From Peptostreptococcaceae bacterium (GTDB taxonomy: Bacteria; Bacillota; Clostridia; Peptostreptococcales; Peptostreptococcaceae): DNA of 11,800 nt. The stretch is taken from assembly GCA_029983575.1 (NCBI GenBank), contig JASBZE010000055.1:1-11800 (forward strand). Direction: 5' to 3'. The notes under the pieces were generated by a model. The model was given only the letters and a program-made list of their open reading frames with translations, was not told the DNA's origin and ran no database searches. The position numbers and the translations under genes are program-made. Position 1 is the stretch's first letter; each line of letters starts with the position of its first letter. Below, piece by piece: positions 1-7,848 of this stretch.

Positions 1-7
1 AAAAAAT

Positions 8-70
8 AGCCATTGAGTACACTTCACTCGAACAGTCAATGTACGAGTAGTGTTACTTAATGGCTTTTTC
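8..70. terminator. Bidirectional intrinsic terminator at the end of the miaB-lipoprotein-LUD operon
   Basis: Arms 8-22 and 50-65 pair (AGCCATT..AGTA..CAC against its complement), and inner CTCG/CGAG pairing extends the stem. A T-run follows on both strands: TTTTTCTTTT on plus, and TTTTTT after GGCTA on minus. Position 15 against 58 is a G-U wobble in plus-strand RNA but an A-C mismatch in minus-strand RNA. The hairpin is therefore slightly better for a transcript arriving from the left, which suggests a convergent plus-strand gene just outside the window. It also lies about 150 bases past the LUD gene stop and can end that operon. Confidence 0.8.
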
Positions 71-114
71 TTTTAAACTTGATATCTTTTAGTGCTTTTT
101 TAAAAATATCCTAA

Positions 115-204
115 CTTTATAACTATAAATATAAGTAACTCATTCTTTATAACTATAAATATAAGTAACTCATTCTTTATAACTATAAATGTAAGTAACT
201 CATT
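115..204. repeat. Three tandem 30-bp direct repeats
   Basis: Units occupy 115-144, 145-174 and 175-204, with no spacer. Units 1 and 2 are identical and unit 3 differs at one base (191, A to G). Each unit begins CTTTATAACTATAAAT. On the minus strand each holds a 7-codon frame, ATG to TAG, at 123-143, 153-173 and 183-203 (MSYLYL, or MSYLHL in unit 3). The array lies between the LUD gene stop and the terminator, so it should be in the 3' untranslated region of that mRNA. No spacers means it is not CRISPR. Function unknown. Confidence 0.9.
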
Positions 205-217
205 TTAAAACCCAAAA

Positions 218-895
218 TTAATATCCTAGGTTTTCGTTTAAAAATATTACATGCATCCTTCCTGGCTGCTGTTTTCTAATAGTAACGTACTGACCGCATA
301 TCCTACCGGGACTAGAACAGTCATGACAGACTCCAGTTGTTGTACATGGAGTCTTTGCTCCAACTCTCATCGCATTTATTGGAGCAGCAATTTCTCTAAT
401 TCTATTTTGAGCGGCTTCATCATCTTTTACTATCTTATTTATACCACATACGACAATTACTTTTTGAGGTCCGTATACCATTGCTGCCACTCTATTTCCC
501 ATACCGTCGACATTGTGTAAAACTCCGTCTTCAGTAATAGCATTAGAGCTCATTACAAAGGTATCGGCAAAAAATGTCTCCCTGTAAATCTGCTTTATAT
601 CATCTTGGCTCAATCCCTCAGCATATCTATCGAGAAGTTTTACATCCCTCGTCCTCATATGATCTAAAAGATTTGTATCAAAAATCGTCATAGTTCCGGC
701 AAAGCTCATCACCTTGTCATCTTTTGTAATCTGGTCGAAAATTTCATATAGACTTTCGTGTGAATCAGCGAAATATCCATCGATATTTCTCTTCTTTAAC
801 GCATCTATAGTCCTCTGAATCTTAAGGGCAGCGTGCTTTTCAAGAAAGCCGCCTGAAGTCGACTGCGTAACTTTTGAAATAATATTTTTGTCCAT
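218..895 (-). CDS. LUD-domain protein (LutC/YkgG-like, lactate-utilization family)
   Basis: A 225-residue cytoplasmic protein that is essentially one LUD domain, the fold shared by LutB and LutC of the L-lactate oxidation system. Recognisable stretches are SFAGTMT (64-70, where many relatives have GGS-type sequence), SSNAITEDG (116-124), DGMGNRVAAM (130-139) and PQKVIVVCGINKI (143-155). The C-terminus has four cysteines, 184, 190, 193 and 200 (CTTTGVCHDC..PGRIC), as in stand-alone clostridial members; whether they hold metal or an Fe-S cluster is inference. An AGGAGG site (plus 903-908) sits 7 bases before the ATG. It is the last gene of the miaB operon, 27 bases after the lipoprotein stop. 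LutA and LutB are not next to it, so a role in lactate oxidation is unproven; the family name is safer than the pathway. Confidence 0.85.
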   Translation of the reverse strand: MDKNIISKVTQSTSGGFLEKHAALKIQRTIDALKKRNIDGYFADSHESLYEIFDQITKDDKVMSFAGTMTIFDTNLLDHMRTRDVKLLDRYAEGLSQDDIKQIYRETFFADTFVMSSNAITEDGVLHNVDGMGNRVAAMVYGPQKVIVVCGINKIVKDDEAAQNRIREIAAPINAMRVGAKTPCTTTGVCHDCSSPGRICGQYVTIRKQQPGRMHVIFLNENLGY

Positions 896-922
896 AATAG
901 TACCTCCTGAAATTTCAATGAC

Positions 923-1474
923 CTACTCGAAAGTTTTTAAAAACTCTACCTCCATACCCCTTATATGTTGAGCTTCCTTAGGATCAAACCTACCGTCCAT
1001 GCCCGATTCAAGAGCTGACTTAGCTTCCCCTAGGGCCTTTTTCATCTCACCCATATATTTTTTAGAGTCTTTTTTTCTATGTTCAATTAAGTCATTGTAA
1101 TCTTTAAGTTCCTTATTATCGGATTCGTTTTTGCTTTTAAGCTCGTATATATAATCATAATACTTGTCTAGATCCTTTTGTTCGATCCTATTTATCTCCT
1201 CGATTTTCATATCGATCTTGTTTATTCCTTCTTTTATCTTTGCCTTGTTAACATATCCTCCAGTTAAGGCTATCTCAGTGTTAAACGGTTGTAACAACTC
1301 GTCATACCAAGCGTCGGCCGCCTCAATTCTAAGTCCTCGATACCTGTTAAACTCCCTGACGATTTTCGTCCTCTCATTGGAATCTATACTGGATTTTTCT
1401 GCATATTGGTCCTTTTTGCCGCAACCTACTAGCAAAAAAGAAACCATCAAAGTAATTACTATAAGCTTCCTCAC
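923..1474 (-). CDS. Small charged lipoprotein of unknown function, GTG start
   Basis: A 183-residue protein with a lipoprotein signal peptide: MRK, a hydrophobic stretch (4-16) and the lipobox LVGC with Cys18, so it is probably anchored to the outer face of the membrane after cleavage. The mature part is hydrophilic and rich in Lys, Glu and Asp. Residues about 80-160 look helical and possibly coiled-coil. I recognise no domain or family. The start codon is GTG (plus 1472-1474), chosen because GGGAGG (plus 1482-1487) lies 7 bases upstream and the signal peptide begins directly there. It starts only 15 bases after the miaB stop and ends 27 bases before the LUD gene, so it is surely cotranscribed with both. 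Nothing in the sequence links its job to either neighbour. Confidence 0.8.
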   Translation of the reverse strand: MRKLIVITLMVSFLLVGCGKKDQYAEKSSIDSNERTKIVREFNRYRGLRIEAADAWYDELLQPFNTEIALTGGYVNKAKIKEGINKIDMKIEEINRIEQKDLDKYYDYIYELKSKNESDNKELKDYNDLIEHRKKDSKKYMGEMKKALGEAKSALESGMDGRFDPKEAQHIRGMEVEFLKTFE

Positions 1475-1489
1475 TTTATAACCTCCCGA

Positions 1490-2920
1490 TTAGTTTGCCA
1501 ACTCCCCATCCATTGAAAACGACTTGGGATTTGTTATCTTTACATTTACAAGCTGTCCAACTAAATCCTTGGAGCCGCCTGTAAAATTAACCGTCTTATT
1601 TTGCCTTGTCTTTCCTGTCAATACCTCGTCATTTTTCTTGCTGGTACCCTCTACTAAAACCTCAACGGTCTTTCCTTTGTATTTTTTATTAACCTCTCCG
1701 CTTATTTCGTTAATAACCTCTAATACCCTATTGAATCTCTCGTGTTTTACATCTTCAGGTATTTGATCTGTGTATTTAGCGGCAGGTGTTCCCTGTCTTT
1801 TAGAGTAAATGAATGTAAACGCTGAGTCATACCTAACCCTTTTGCATACGTCTATTGTATCTTCTACATCTTCCTCGGTCTCCCCAGGGAAACCAATCAT
1901 TATATCCGTTGAAAATGCGATATCAGGAATTTCCTTTCTAGCTTTTTCAATTATATCGAGATATTGTTCTTTAGTGTAATGTCTGTTCATTTTTTTGAGA
2001 AGAGATGTACTTCCTGCTTGAACAGGTAGGTGTAGGAACTCGCACACCTTATCCAAATCCCTCATAGCGTATATTACGTCATCTGATATATCCTTTGGGT
2101 GAGATGTCATAAACCTTATTCTCTCCAATCCATCAATATCATTTACCATCTTTAAAAGCTCTGCAAAAGACACTGGATTATCCAAAGTCTTACCATATGA
2201 ATTTACGTTTTGACCTAATAAGGTAACCTCTTTGGTTCCGTTTTTAACAAGCTCTTTAATCTCGTTGACAATGTCAACCGCCTCCCTACTTCTCTCCCTT
2301 CCTCTAGTGTAAGGAACTATGCAGTAAGTACAGAAGTTATTACATCCATACATGATATTTACGAATGCCTTAACGCTAAAGAGCCTTGTTGATTTCAATC
2401 CTTCTACAACCTCTCCATCAATATCCCATACATCTACGACTCTCTCATTTTCTGTCATAGCCTTGTATAAAAGTTCTGGAAAAGTATATAGATTGTGCGT
2501 TCCAAAAATAATATCGACATGCTTATATTTTTTCTTAATTTCCTCAACGATATGAGGTTGTTGCATCATACATCCACATACCACTATCTTTAGGTTTGGA
2601 TTTTTCTTTTTTAGCTGTTTTAGTGCGCCTAGGTTACCGTAAACCTTGAGTTCAGCATTTTCTCTAACAGCACATGTATTAAAAATTATCAAATCCGCGT
2701 CTTTTTCGCTGAGTGCGGAAGTGTATCCCATTGCCTTTATCATTGAGCTTAGTTTTTCTGAATCGTGTTCATTCATCTGACATCCGTATGTAGTCAGAAA
2801 ACAAGACCTTCCCTTTTTACCACTATTTCTTTCACTTTCTAATTGATTGTGAATTAGTTCAATATATTTTTCTTGATCGAATATCTTTTCTATCGGTGTT
2901 TCAATTTGCTTTCTCTTCAT
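1490..2920 (-). CDS. miaB: MiaB, tRNA-2-methylthio-N6-dimethylallyladenosine synthase
   Basis: A 476-residue radical-SAM methylthiotransferase. MiaB adds the 2-methylthio group to isopentenyl-adenosine at position 37 of tRNAs reading codons that start with U, using two [4Fe-4S] clusters. All parts are present. The N-terminal MTTase domain has Cys47 ([12 protein letters not shown]), Cys83 ([10 protein letters not shown]) and Cys117 (CGCMMQ) for the auxiliary cluster. The radical-SAM motif CNNFCTYC gives Cys193, Cys197 and Cys200, followed by [20 protein letters not shown]-binding domain ends the protein (about 408-470). [12 protein letters not shown] is also typical. The length is normal for Firmicute MiaB with its extended N-terminus. 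The SD AAAGGA lies 6 bases before the ATG, and a strong promoter sits at 2949-2978. First gene of a three-gene operon. MiaB rather than MtaB or RimO, based on the cysteine spacing and the [12 protein letters not shown] motif. Confidence 0.96.
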   Translation of the reverse strand: MKRKQIETPIEKIFDQEKYIELIHNQLESERNSGKKGRSCFLTTYGCQMNEHDSEKLSSMIKAMGYTSALSEKDADLIIFNTCAVRENAELKVYGNLGALKQLKKKNPNLKIVVCGCMMQQPHIVEEIKKKYKHVDIIFGTHNLYTFPELLYKAMTENERVVDVWDIDGEVVEGLKSTRLFSVKAFVNIMYGCNNFCTYCIVPYTRGRERSREAVDIVNEIKELVKNGTKEVTLLGQNVNSYGKTLDNPVSFAELLKMVNDIDGLERIRFMTSHPKDISDDVIYAMRDLDKVCEFLHLPVQAGSTSLLKKMNRHYTKEQYLDIIEKARKEIPDIAFSTDIMIGFPGETEEDVEDTIDVCKRVRYDSAFTFIYSKRQGTPAAKYTDQIPEDVKHERFNRVLEVINEISGEVNKKYKGKTVEVLVEGTSKKNDEVLTGKTRQNKTVNFTGGSKDLVGQLVNVKITNPKSFSMDGELAN

Positions 2921-2948
2921 AAATTATCCTTTCTATTAATCTTATAAT

Positions 2949-2978
2949 ATTATATCATAAATTTGGTATTCCTTTAAA
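2949..2978 (-). promoter_or_regulatory. Extended -10 promoter of the miaB operon
   Basis: Read on the minus strand, TGATATAAT (plus 2949-2957) is a consensus extended -10. A weak -35, TTTAAA (plus 2973-2978), stands 18 bases upstream. It lies between the argG terminator hairpin and the miaB start, so miaB, the small lipoprotein and the LUD gene form their own transcription unit. Confidence 0.7.
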
Positions 2979-3010
2979 TAAAATAGACAGCCACCATATG
3001 ATGACTGTCT
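2972..3010 (-). terminator. Intrinsic terminator after argG
   Basis: On the minus strand, AGACAG/CTGTCT (plus 3005-3010 and 2985-2990) encloses an inner 5-bp stem, TCATC/GGTGG, with an ATAT loop, then ATTTTATTT. Two inner pairs are G-U on the minus strand but C-A mismatches on plus, so the hairpin is built for minus-strand RNA. It begins 24 bases past the argG stop. The T-tract is broken by single A residues, and the tail overlaps the -35 of the miaB promoter. Confidence 0.8.
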
Positions 3011-3033
3011 TCTAAACTTATTATATTTTCTAT

Positions 3034-4236
3034 TTAGTCGCGGTTTTTTCTCATTGCATCTATCTTTAGAGGTAGCGTGAATATATTTATAAATCCTTCA
3101 GCATCCTTGTGATCGTATAGTTCACTATCACCAAATGAAGATATTCCTTCATCGTATAGTGCATTATCCGTAAATATTCCCGCTGGCTTGATAGCTCCCT
3201 TGTAAAGTCTAATTCTAACCTTACCAGTTACATTTTTTTGAGTTTCATTAATAAAAGCGGAGATTGACTCTCTAAGCTTTGAGTACCATAACCCATTGTA
3301 GATTAGTTCGCCTAATTTATAAGAAACCATGTGCTTAAAGTGCATAGTGTCTTTATCTAGAGTAGCACTCTCAAGTATATTATGAGCTTCATAAAGTATA
3401 GTACCTCCTGGAGTTTCATATATACCCCTTGACTTCATTCCAACTAACCTGTTTTCAACGATGTCAATAATTCCTATACCGTGTTTTTTCCCTAATTCAT
3501 TAATCTTTTTGACTAATTCTACAGGAGGAAGTTTTTCGTCATTTAAAGTTACTGGTTCTCCCTTTTCAAATCCAATCTCAATATATTCGCACTCATCAGG
3601 TGCGTCCATTGGATCTACTATCTCTTTATACACATCTTTTTTATGTTCGTTCTCAAGGTGCTCTATATCCCCACCTTCAGTGCTCACGTGCCATAGGTTG
3701 GCGTCAACTGAATAGATCTTTTTCTTGGTAACATTTAATTTTATATTGTGTTTTTCAGCATAGTCTATGGCATCTTCCCTGGATTTTATATCCCATATCC
3801 TCCAAGGAGCTATGATCTTAATACTAGGATCTAAAGCTGCGATTGTCGCCTCAAATCTAACTTGGTCGTTTCCCTTTCCTGTACAACCGTGACAAATGTA
3901 CTTAGCTCCTTCTTTATGAGCTATCTCAACTAGTTTCTTAGCTATTATAGGTCTAGCTAAAGATGTTCCAAGCAAGTACTTATTTTCATATTTGGCTTCG
4001 GATTTAATCGCCTCAAAAATTGTTGTCGTTACAAACTCCTCGCTTATATCGTCAACATAAGCCTTTGAAGCACCACTTTCAAGAGCTTTATTGTAAACAT
4101 CTTCCATCTTATCTTCTTGTCCTACATTACCGCATACAGCAATTACGTCTATGTCTTCATAATTTTCCTTTAGCCAAGGTATGATAATTGACGTATCTAA
4201 TCCCCCAGAATACGCTAGTACAACTTTTTCTTTCAT
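3034..4236 (-). CDS. argG: ArgG, argininosuccinate synthase
   Basis: A 400-residue cytoplasmic enzyme that joins citrulline and aspartate with ATP to give argininosuccinate, the penultimate arginine step. The N-terminal ATP pyrophosphatase loop AYSGGLDTS is at 8-16. LLGTSLARP (88-96), [11 protein letters not shown] (119-129) and [17 protein letters not shown] follow in normal order. The length is typical of the family. The open frame reaches back to 4302, but I chose the ATG at 4236: GGAGG (plus 4242-4246) lies 5 bases upstream, homologues start [16 protein letters not shown], and the extra 22 residues have no SD. It follows the histidine kinase after a 75-base leader with inverted repeats, and I see no convincing separate promoter. 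argH, the usual partner, is not downstream; a terminator and the miaB promoter come next. Confidence 0.96.
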   Translation of the reverse strand: MKEKVVLAYSGGLDTSIIIPWLKENYEDIDVIAVCGNVGQEDKMEDVYNKALESGASKAYVDDISEEFVTTTIFEAIKSEAKYENKYLLGTSLARPIIAKKLVEIAHKEGAKYICHGCTGKGNDQVRFEATIAALDPSIKIIAPWRIWDIKSREDAIDYAEKHNIKLNVTKKKIYSVDANLWHVSTEGGDIEHLENEHKKDVYKEIVDPMDAPDECEYIEIGFEKGEPVTLNDEKLPPVELVKKINELGKKHGIGIIDIVENRLVGMKSRGIYETPGGTILYEAHNILESATLDKDTMHFKHMVSYKLGELIYNGLWYSKLRESISAFINETQKNVTGKVRIRLYKGAIKPAGIFTDNALYDEGISSFGDSELYDHKDAEGFINIFTLPLKIDAMRKNRD

Positions 4237-4246
4237 AATTACCTCC

Positions 4247-4315
4247 ATACATTTATTTAATTTGAATGTATAAATACCATATATCGTTAAGACGGATATC
4301 ATACATCCAAATTAA
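4247..4315 (-). promoter_or_regulatory. argG leader with two mutually exclusive inverted repeats
   Basis: Arms 4258-4271 and 4301-4314 form a near-perfect 14-bp inverted repeat, extended by one pair at 4257/4315. The single mismatch is a G-U wobble in minus-strand RNA. Inside it, 4281-4285 and 4295-4299 (ATATC/GATAT) can form a second stem. The inner part of the same arm, 4265-4271, is also complementary to 4247-4253 (ATACATT), which abuts the argG Shine-Dalgarno at 4242-4246. One arm can therefore pair with either partner, not both. The outer arm overlaps the histidine kinase stop codon. Arms also contain TTTGAAT and TTTGGAT, matching the TNTGNAT half of an ArgR box; no complete box is present. 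Confidence 0.5.
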
Positions 4316-5763
4316 TTATTTTTTATCTTAGTGGTTTTTGCCACTTGTTTATTTTTTATATTAAATACAACTAATGTTCCTATTCCCTTTTCTGAGCTTA
4401 TATTTATTTCTCCGCCATGCTGTTTTACTATCTCAGAACTAATTGCTAGCCCTAGTCCACTTCCAGACTTATTAAAATCTTCCTGGAAGAATTTTTCCTT
4501 AACCTTTGACAGATTTTCCTTAGATATACCTATTCCATTGTCCTCAATCGTAAAGAAGGTGTCCTTCTCTGTCTGGTTGACAATTATCTTGATAAATCCA
4601 TCTTTTTCTGTAAACTTAAGGGAGTTTTGAACTATGTTTATTAGAACTTGTTTCAACTTATTCTTATCCGCTTCAACCTCATACATGTTTTCCGTTTCAA
4701 ACTCAAATAAAAGCCTAATATTCTTTTCAACTGCCTTTACCCTGAGCTGATTAACTACATCTATTACCAATGACTCCACATTTACATTGCCAAATACCAT
4801 GGACTGACCTCTACTAACCTTAGAAAAGTCGAGAAGTTCTTCTACAAGGCTTATAAGTCTCTCAGTCTCATCAAAAATCATTCCAAGACCAAGTCTATAC
4901 TCCTCATCACTAGTGCCTGGTTGCAACAGTGTTTCAGACCAACCTTTAAGTGAGGTTAATGGAGTCCTAAGCTCATGAGAAACCGATGATATAAATTCAT
5001 CCTTTAACTTATTCGTCTTTTCTATCTCACTAGCCATGTGCTCAAATGTATCTGCCAAGTCACCTATCTCATCGTCTTGAATCTTAGCCTTGTCGATCTG
5101 CATACTGTAATTTCCCTTGACTAAGTTGTTTGCAAAGGTCTTGAGATCGCTTATAGGTTCTATTAATGTGTTTGCAAATTTAAAGCTGAGGCCAACTGCA
5201 GCTGCTAAGACGAAAACCCCTAATGCAGCTATCCAAGTAATTATTTTTCTTATTTCCTTGTCGAGATTTTTAAGCGACACAGTATATCTTACAGCCCCTT
5301 GCACCATATTGTTTACCTTGATCGGTACAGATACACTCATAAGGTGCTCCTTTGATATTGGATCTTTATACACTATTGGATAAAGTTCCTTGCTGTCGGT
5401 AAGAGCTCTATCTACATCGACGAAATTAGCGTCCTCATTCGTTTTAAATCCATATTGATCTAATATTACCTTCTTGTTTACATCGATAACGGAAATACCG
5501 AATTTTGGATTTTTCTCTGCTTTCTGTTTTTCAAAAATATTATTTATCTTGTTTTCAAAAGTCGATATATCTATGTTTCCGGTTGTGTTATACACTCCCT
5601 TCGTATAATCCACTTGGGATTCTAGGGTCTGCCTCACAGAATTATAGTAATAGTTTTGAACGTAAATTATAAATAGCAAGTCAAATATAATTACAACTAA
5701 GAGAATAATTATAAAGTTGTTTTTAAGTACTTTTTTCCTTAATCCTCCAAAGTGTAATGCCAT
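4312..5763 (-). CDS. Membrane sensor histidine kinase (PhoR/WalK-type, HAMP-HisKA-HATPase)
   Basis: A 483-residue two-component sensor. Order: short cytoplasmic N-terminus, first membrane helix (16-35), extracytoplasmic sensor of about 135 residues (PAS-like/CACHE fold possible), second membrane helix (174-195), HAMP (about 196-248), HisKA with the phosphoacceptor in SSVSHELRTPL (His263), then the HATPase domain with N-box NIVQN (376-380), DNGIGI (408-413) and GSGLGLAI (434-441). All catalytic motifs are intact. The open frame extends to 5835, but I chose the ATG at 5763: GAGG lies just before it, it begins one base after the response regulator stop, and the extra 24 residues would overlap that gene. 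It should autophosphorylate and pass phosphate to the regulator encoded next to it. Ligand unknown. Confidence 0.93.
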   Translation of the reverse strand: MALHFGGLRKKVLKNNFIIILLVVIIFDLLFIIYVQNYYYNSVRQTLESQVDYTKGVYNTTGNIDISTFENKINNIFEKQKAEKNPKFGISVIDVNKKVILDQYGFKTNEDANFVDVDRALTDSKELYPIVYKDPISKEHLMSVSVPIKVNNMVQGAVRYTVSLKNLDKEIRKIITWIAALGVFVLAAAVGLSFKFANTLIEPISDLKTFANNLVKGNYSMQIDKAKIQDDEIGDLADTFEHMASEIEKTNKLKDEFISSVSHELRTPLTSLKGWSETLLQPGTSDEEYRLGLGMIFDETERLISLVEELLDFSKVSRGQSMVFGNVNVESLVIDVVNQLRVKAVEKNIRLLFEFETENMYEVEADKNKLKQVLINIVQNSLKFTEKDGFIKIIVNQTEKDTFFTIEDNGIGISKENLSKVKEKFFQEDFNKSGSGLGLAISSEIVKQHGGEINISSEKGIGTLVVFNIKNKQVAKTTKIKNN

Positions 5764-5764
5764 C

Positions 5765-6463
5765 TTAATCCTCTTTTCTGAAGCAGTATCCGTAACCCCA
5801 AATTGTTTGAATATACTTAGGCTTTGATGGGTCATCCTCTATCTTATTTCTGATACGCCTGATGTTTACGTCAACTATCTTAAAATCATACATATAGTTG
5901 TCTCCCCATACTTCACTCAATATATTCTCTCTAGACAGGGACTTCTTTTCGTTGACCATAAGGTATTTCACAATAGAAAACTCAGTAGGGGTAAGTTCTA
6001 TCTCCTTAGTATCCTTATACAACTTTCTCTTGTCCAAGTCGAGTAAAAATGGTGGCGATGATATCTCGCTCGCCTTTTCCATTGTCTCTTCCTTCTTAAC
6101 CCTTCTTATAAGGGCTGAAACCCTGACTAATAGCTCTTTTATACTAAATGGTTTTACTATATAGTCATCCGCTCCTGAGACGAAACCTTCGATTTTATCT
6201 TCTTCCTGTGATTTTGCGGTCAACATTATTATTCCTACTCTGTCAAAATTTTCCCTTATGTATTTACATACCTCTATGCCGCTTATATCTGGTAGCATAA
6301 CATCCAATAACGCTATAGATATATCTTTTTCTGTCTGTATTTTTTCTATAGCCTCTGCCCCAGTACCGGCCTCAACTATTTCATAGCCTTCTCTTTTTAA
6401 GTTTATACTGACAAAACTCCTTATTCCAACTTCGTCTTCTAAAACTAGAATCTTCGTACTCAT
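5765..6463 (-). CDS. OmpR/PhoB-family response regulator
   Basis: A 232-residue DNA-binding regulator. The receiver domain (about 3-116) has the acidic pair Glu9/Asp10, phosphoacceptor Asp54 (LLDVMLPD), Thr82 (MLTAKS) and Lys104 (YIVKPF), so it should be phosphorylatable. A winged-helix DNA-binding domain (about 135-230) follows, with ELTPTEFSIVKYLM, RENILSEVWG and the closing IQTIWGYGYCF. AGGAGG lies 5 bases before the ATG at 6461-6463. Its stop is one base from the sensor kinase ATG, so the pair is translationally coupled, and it starts 9 bases after the large lipoprotein. It is the partner of that kinase; target genes cannot be told from this window. Confidence 0.95.
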   Translation of the reverse strand: MSTKILVLEDEVGIRSFVSINLKREGYEIVEAGTGAEAIEKIQTEKDISIALLDVMLPDISGIEVCKYIRENFDRVGIIMLTAKSQEEDKIEGFVSGADDYIVKPFSIKELLVRVSALIRRVKKEETMEKASEISSPPFLLDLDKRKLYKDTKEIELTPTEFSIVKYLMVNEKKSLSRENILSEVWGDNYMYDFKIVDVNIRRIRNKIEDDPSKPKYIQTIWGYGYCFRKED

Positions 6464-6472
6464 AATTTCCTC

Positions 6473-7840
6473 CTATTTATAAATCAAACTGAAATTTTCC
6501 CTTAATCTTGAAATGTCAAAATCCAAGCTATCTGTCATCATCTTGTTATTAACTATGATACCAAATACGTAATCATTGCTTTTAGCTAAGCTGTATGCGT
6601 CCTTAAAGTCGCTTTTTGTATTTGTCTCCTCAGCCGTTGTGACAGGTTTTACGATAATAGAATATAACTTTTTCTTAGTAGCATCTATCTCATCTATATA
6701 GTATATGTCAAACAGCGAGATATCTGATTCATCCCTCTGTTTTATAAATAATTTTGACGCCATATCCTTAGGTATATTTATGCTAAAGTTATAGTTATAA
6801 TTCGTATATATCTTGCTTACCAAATCCATGTCAAAGGAATTTCCCGTCTTTCCATTCCATTGATACCAGTTAACCATAGAAGAATACCTATCTCCCGTGT
6901 CGCTAAGTTGAGTTGTTATAGCCTTGTCTATATTAGGAAACTCGTAAATTCCATCGTTATTAACGTCCTTTACCTCAAGTGGATAAGGCTTATTCAGATA
7001 TTTACTAGAATCTGGGAATAGAGGTGTCAACTGGTTATTTGAGTAGCCGTAAACTTGAGTTGCCACAGAAGTGTCGTTTTGTAGAGGGTAGTCAATTATG
7101 TAAGCCCTGGTAGTATTGTTTACCTTTCCGTAATACAAATTAACATCCCTTATATTTTTAATATTATCTATCACAGTTGCTTCACTTGATTCCATCTTTT
7201 TATCCTTTGTAAATGTAACCAGAGATAGACTTGCCTTATACTCCTTAACCCCGCTTATCATTATAATCCTGTACTCACCACTAAGCGGATTTCTAACTAC
7301 TTTTATCTTGACATCAGAATCCTCTATATTAATTGACGATAGTTTTTTAAAGCTCTTATCCCTTTTGTCCTCGCCGTAGAGAGTAAGTTCAAAATCAGTA
7401 GAATTTCTTACTAAGGTAATAATTTCTTTTTTACCGTCGTTATCTACATCTATAAAATCAGCATAATCTATGGATTCACCATTTGTCAATGTTTGGAAAA
7501 TCTTTTTTAGATTCTTGTCAACACCGTAATCAAATACGATAAAGCCAACTTGGTTAGTCTCTCCTATCCTCTCGTTTTTAATAAATGCCAGAACCTCTTT
7601 TTTCTTTTTCCCCGTCAAATCAACCATGTTGATCTTTCCAACCTGAGATGAATTTGAAGGAAGTAGCAAGGTAGAGCTAGCTTCTATCATAATATCAATC
7701 TTTTCGTAAATCTTATTTTTCTCTTCGCTGTACAGGGGTTTTGAAATTAGCTTTTCAGGGGATGTCACCTCTGACTTTCTACATCCACTAATCGAAAAAC
7801 CTATCAAAAAAGCCATTACTACAGCTATTGTCTTTTTCAT
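6473..7840 (-). CDS. Large lipoprotein with DxDxDG (FG-GAP/VCBS-like) loops, cotranscribed with the two-component system
   Basis: A 455-residue exported lipoprotein: signal peptide with hydrophobic core 5-17 and lipobox ISGC, Cys20. The mature part contains DVDNDGKKE (131-139) and DVNNDGIYE (292-300), calcium-binding-type loops as in FG-GAP/VCBS beta-propeller repeats, with a decayed version at DLTGKKKKE (74-82). Evenly spaced beta-strand-like segments fit a propeller, but I do not recognise a named family. The start follows an AGGTGAG site that overlaps the methyltransferase stop (8 bases between genes), and the stop is 9 bases before the response regulator. This tight packing suggests an extracytoplasmic partner or target of the sensor kinase; that is inference. 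No catalytic motif is visible. Confidence 0.85.
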   Translation of the reverse strand: MKKTIAVVMAFLIGFSISGCRKSEVTSPEKLISKPLYSEEKNKIYEKIDIMIEASSTLLLPSNSSQVGKINMVDLTGKKKKEVLAFIKNERIGETNQVGFIVFDYGVDKNLKKIFQTLTNGESIDYADFIDVDNDGKKEIITLVRNSTDFELTLYGEDKRDKSFKKLSSINIEDSDVKIKVVRNPLSGEYRIIMISGVKEYKASLSLVTFTKDKKMESSEATVIDNIKNIRDVNLYYGKVNNTTRAYIIDYPLQNDTSVATQVYGYSNNQLTPLFPDSSKYLNKPYPLEVKDVNNDGIYEFPNIDKAITTQLSDTGDRYSSMVNWYQWNGKTGNSFDMDLVSKIYTNYNYNFSINIPKDMASKLFIKQRDESDISLFDIYYIDEIDATKKKLYSIIVKPVTTAEETNTKSDFKDAYSLAKSNDYVFGIIVNNKMMTDSLDFDISRLRENFSLIYK

Positions 7841-7848
7841 CTTCTCAC

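Noticed and set aside
115..204. CRISPR array or plasmid-type iterons
   Set aside because: The units abut with no spacers and there are no cas genes; no replication gene or DnaA-box cluster supports an origin.
207..234. Small hairpin AAAACC/GGTTTT around the LUD stop codon as a terminator
   Set aside because: Only six pairs and no T-run on the minus strand; the hairpin at 8-70 is a far better terminator.
251..520. Plus-strand open frames of 60-105 codons (for example 251-520, 1164-1481, 11493-11747)
   Set aside because: They lie opposite well-supported minus-strand genes, have low-complexity Ser/Phe/Leu-rich translations typical of antisense shadows, and no ribosome sites.
4237..4302. 22-residue N-terminal extension of ArgG starting at 4302
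   Set aside because: No ribosome site before it, it overlaps the leader hairpin, and ArgG homologues begin near the AYSGGLDTS loop; GGAGG precedes the ATG at 4236.
4258..4314. Inverted repeat before argG as an intrinsic terminator or a complete ArgR box
   Set aside because: No T-run follows on either strand, and only half-sites of the ARG-box consensus match; the second half has several mismatches.
5764..5835. Histidine kinase start at 5835 overlapping the response regulator
   Set aside because: It would overlap 71 bases of conserved regulator C-terminus; the ATG at 5763 has an SD and is one base from the regulator stop.
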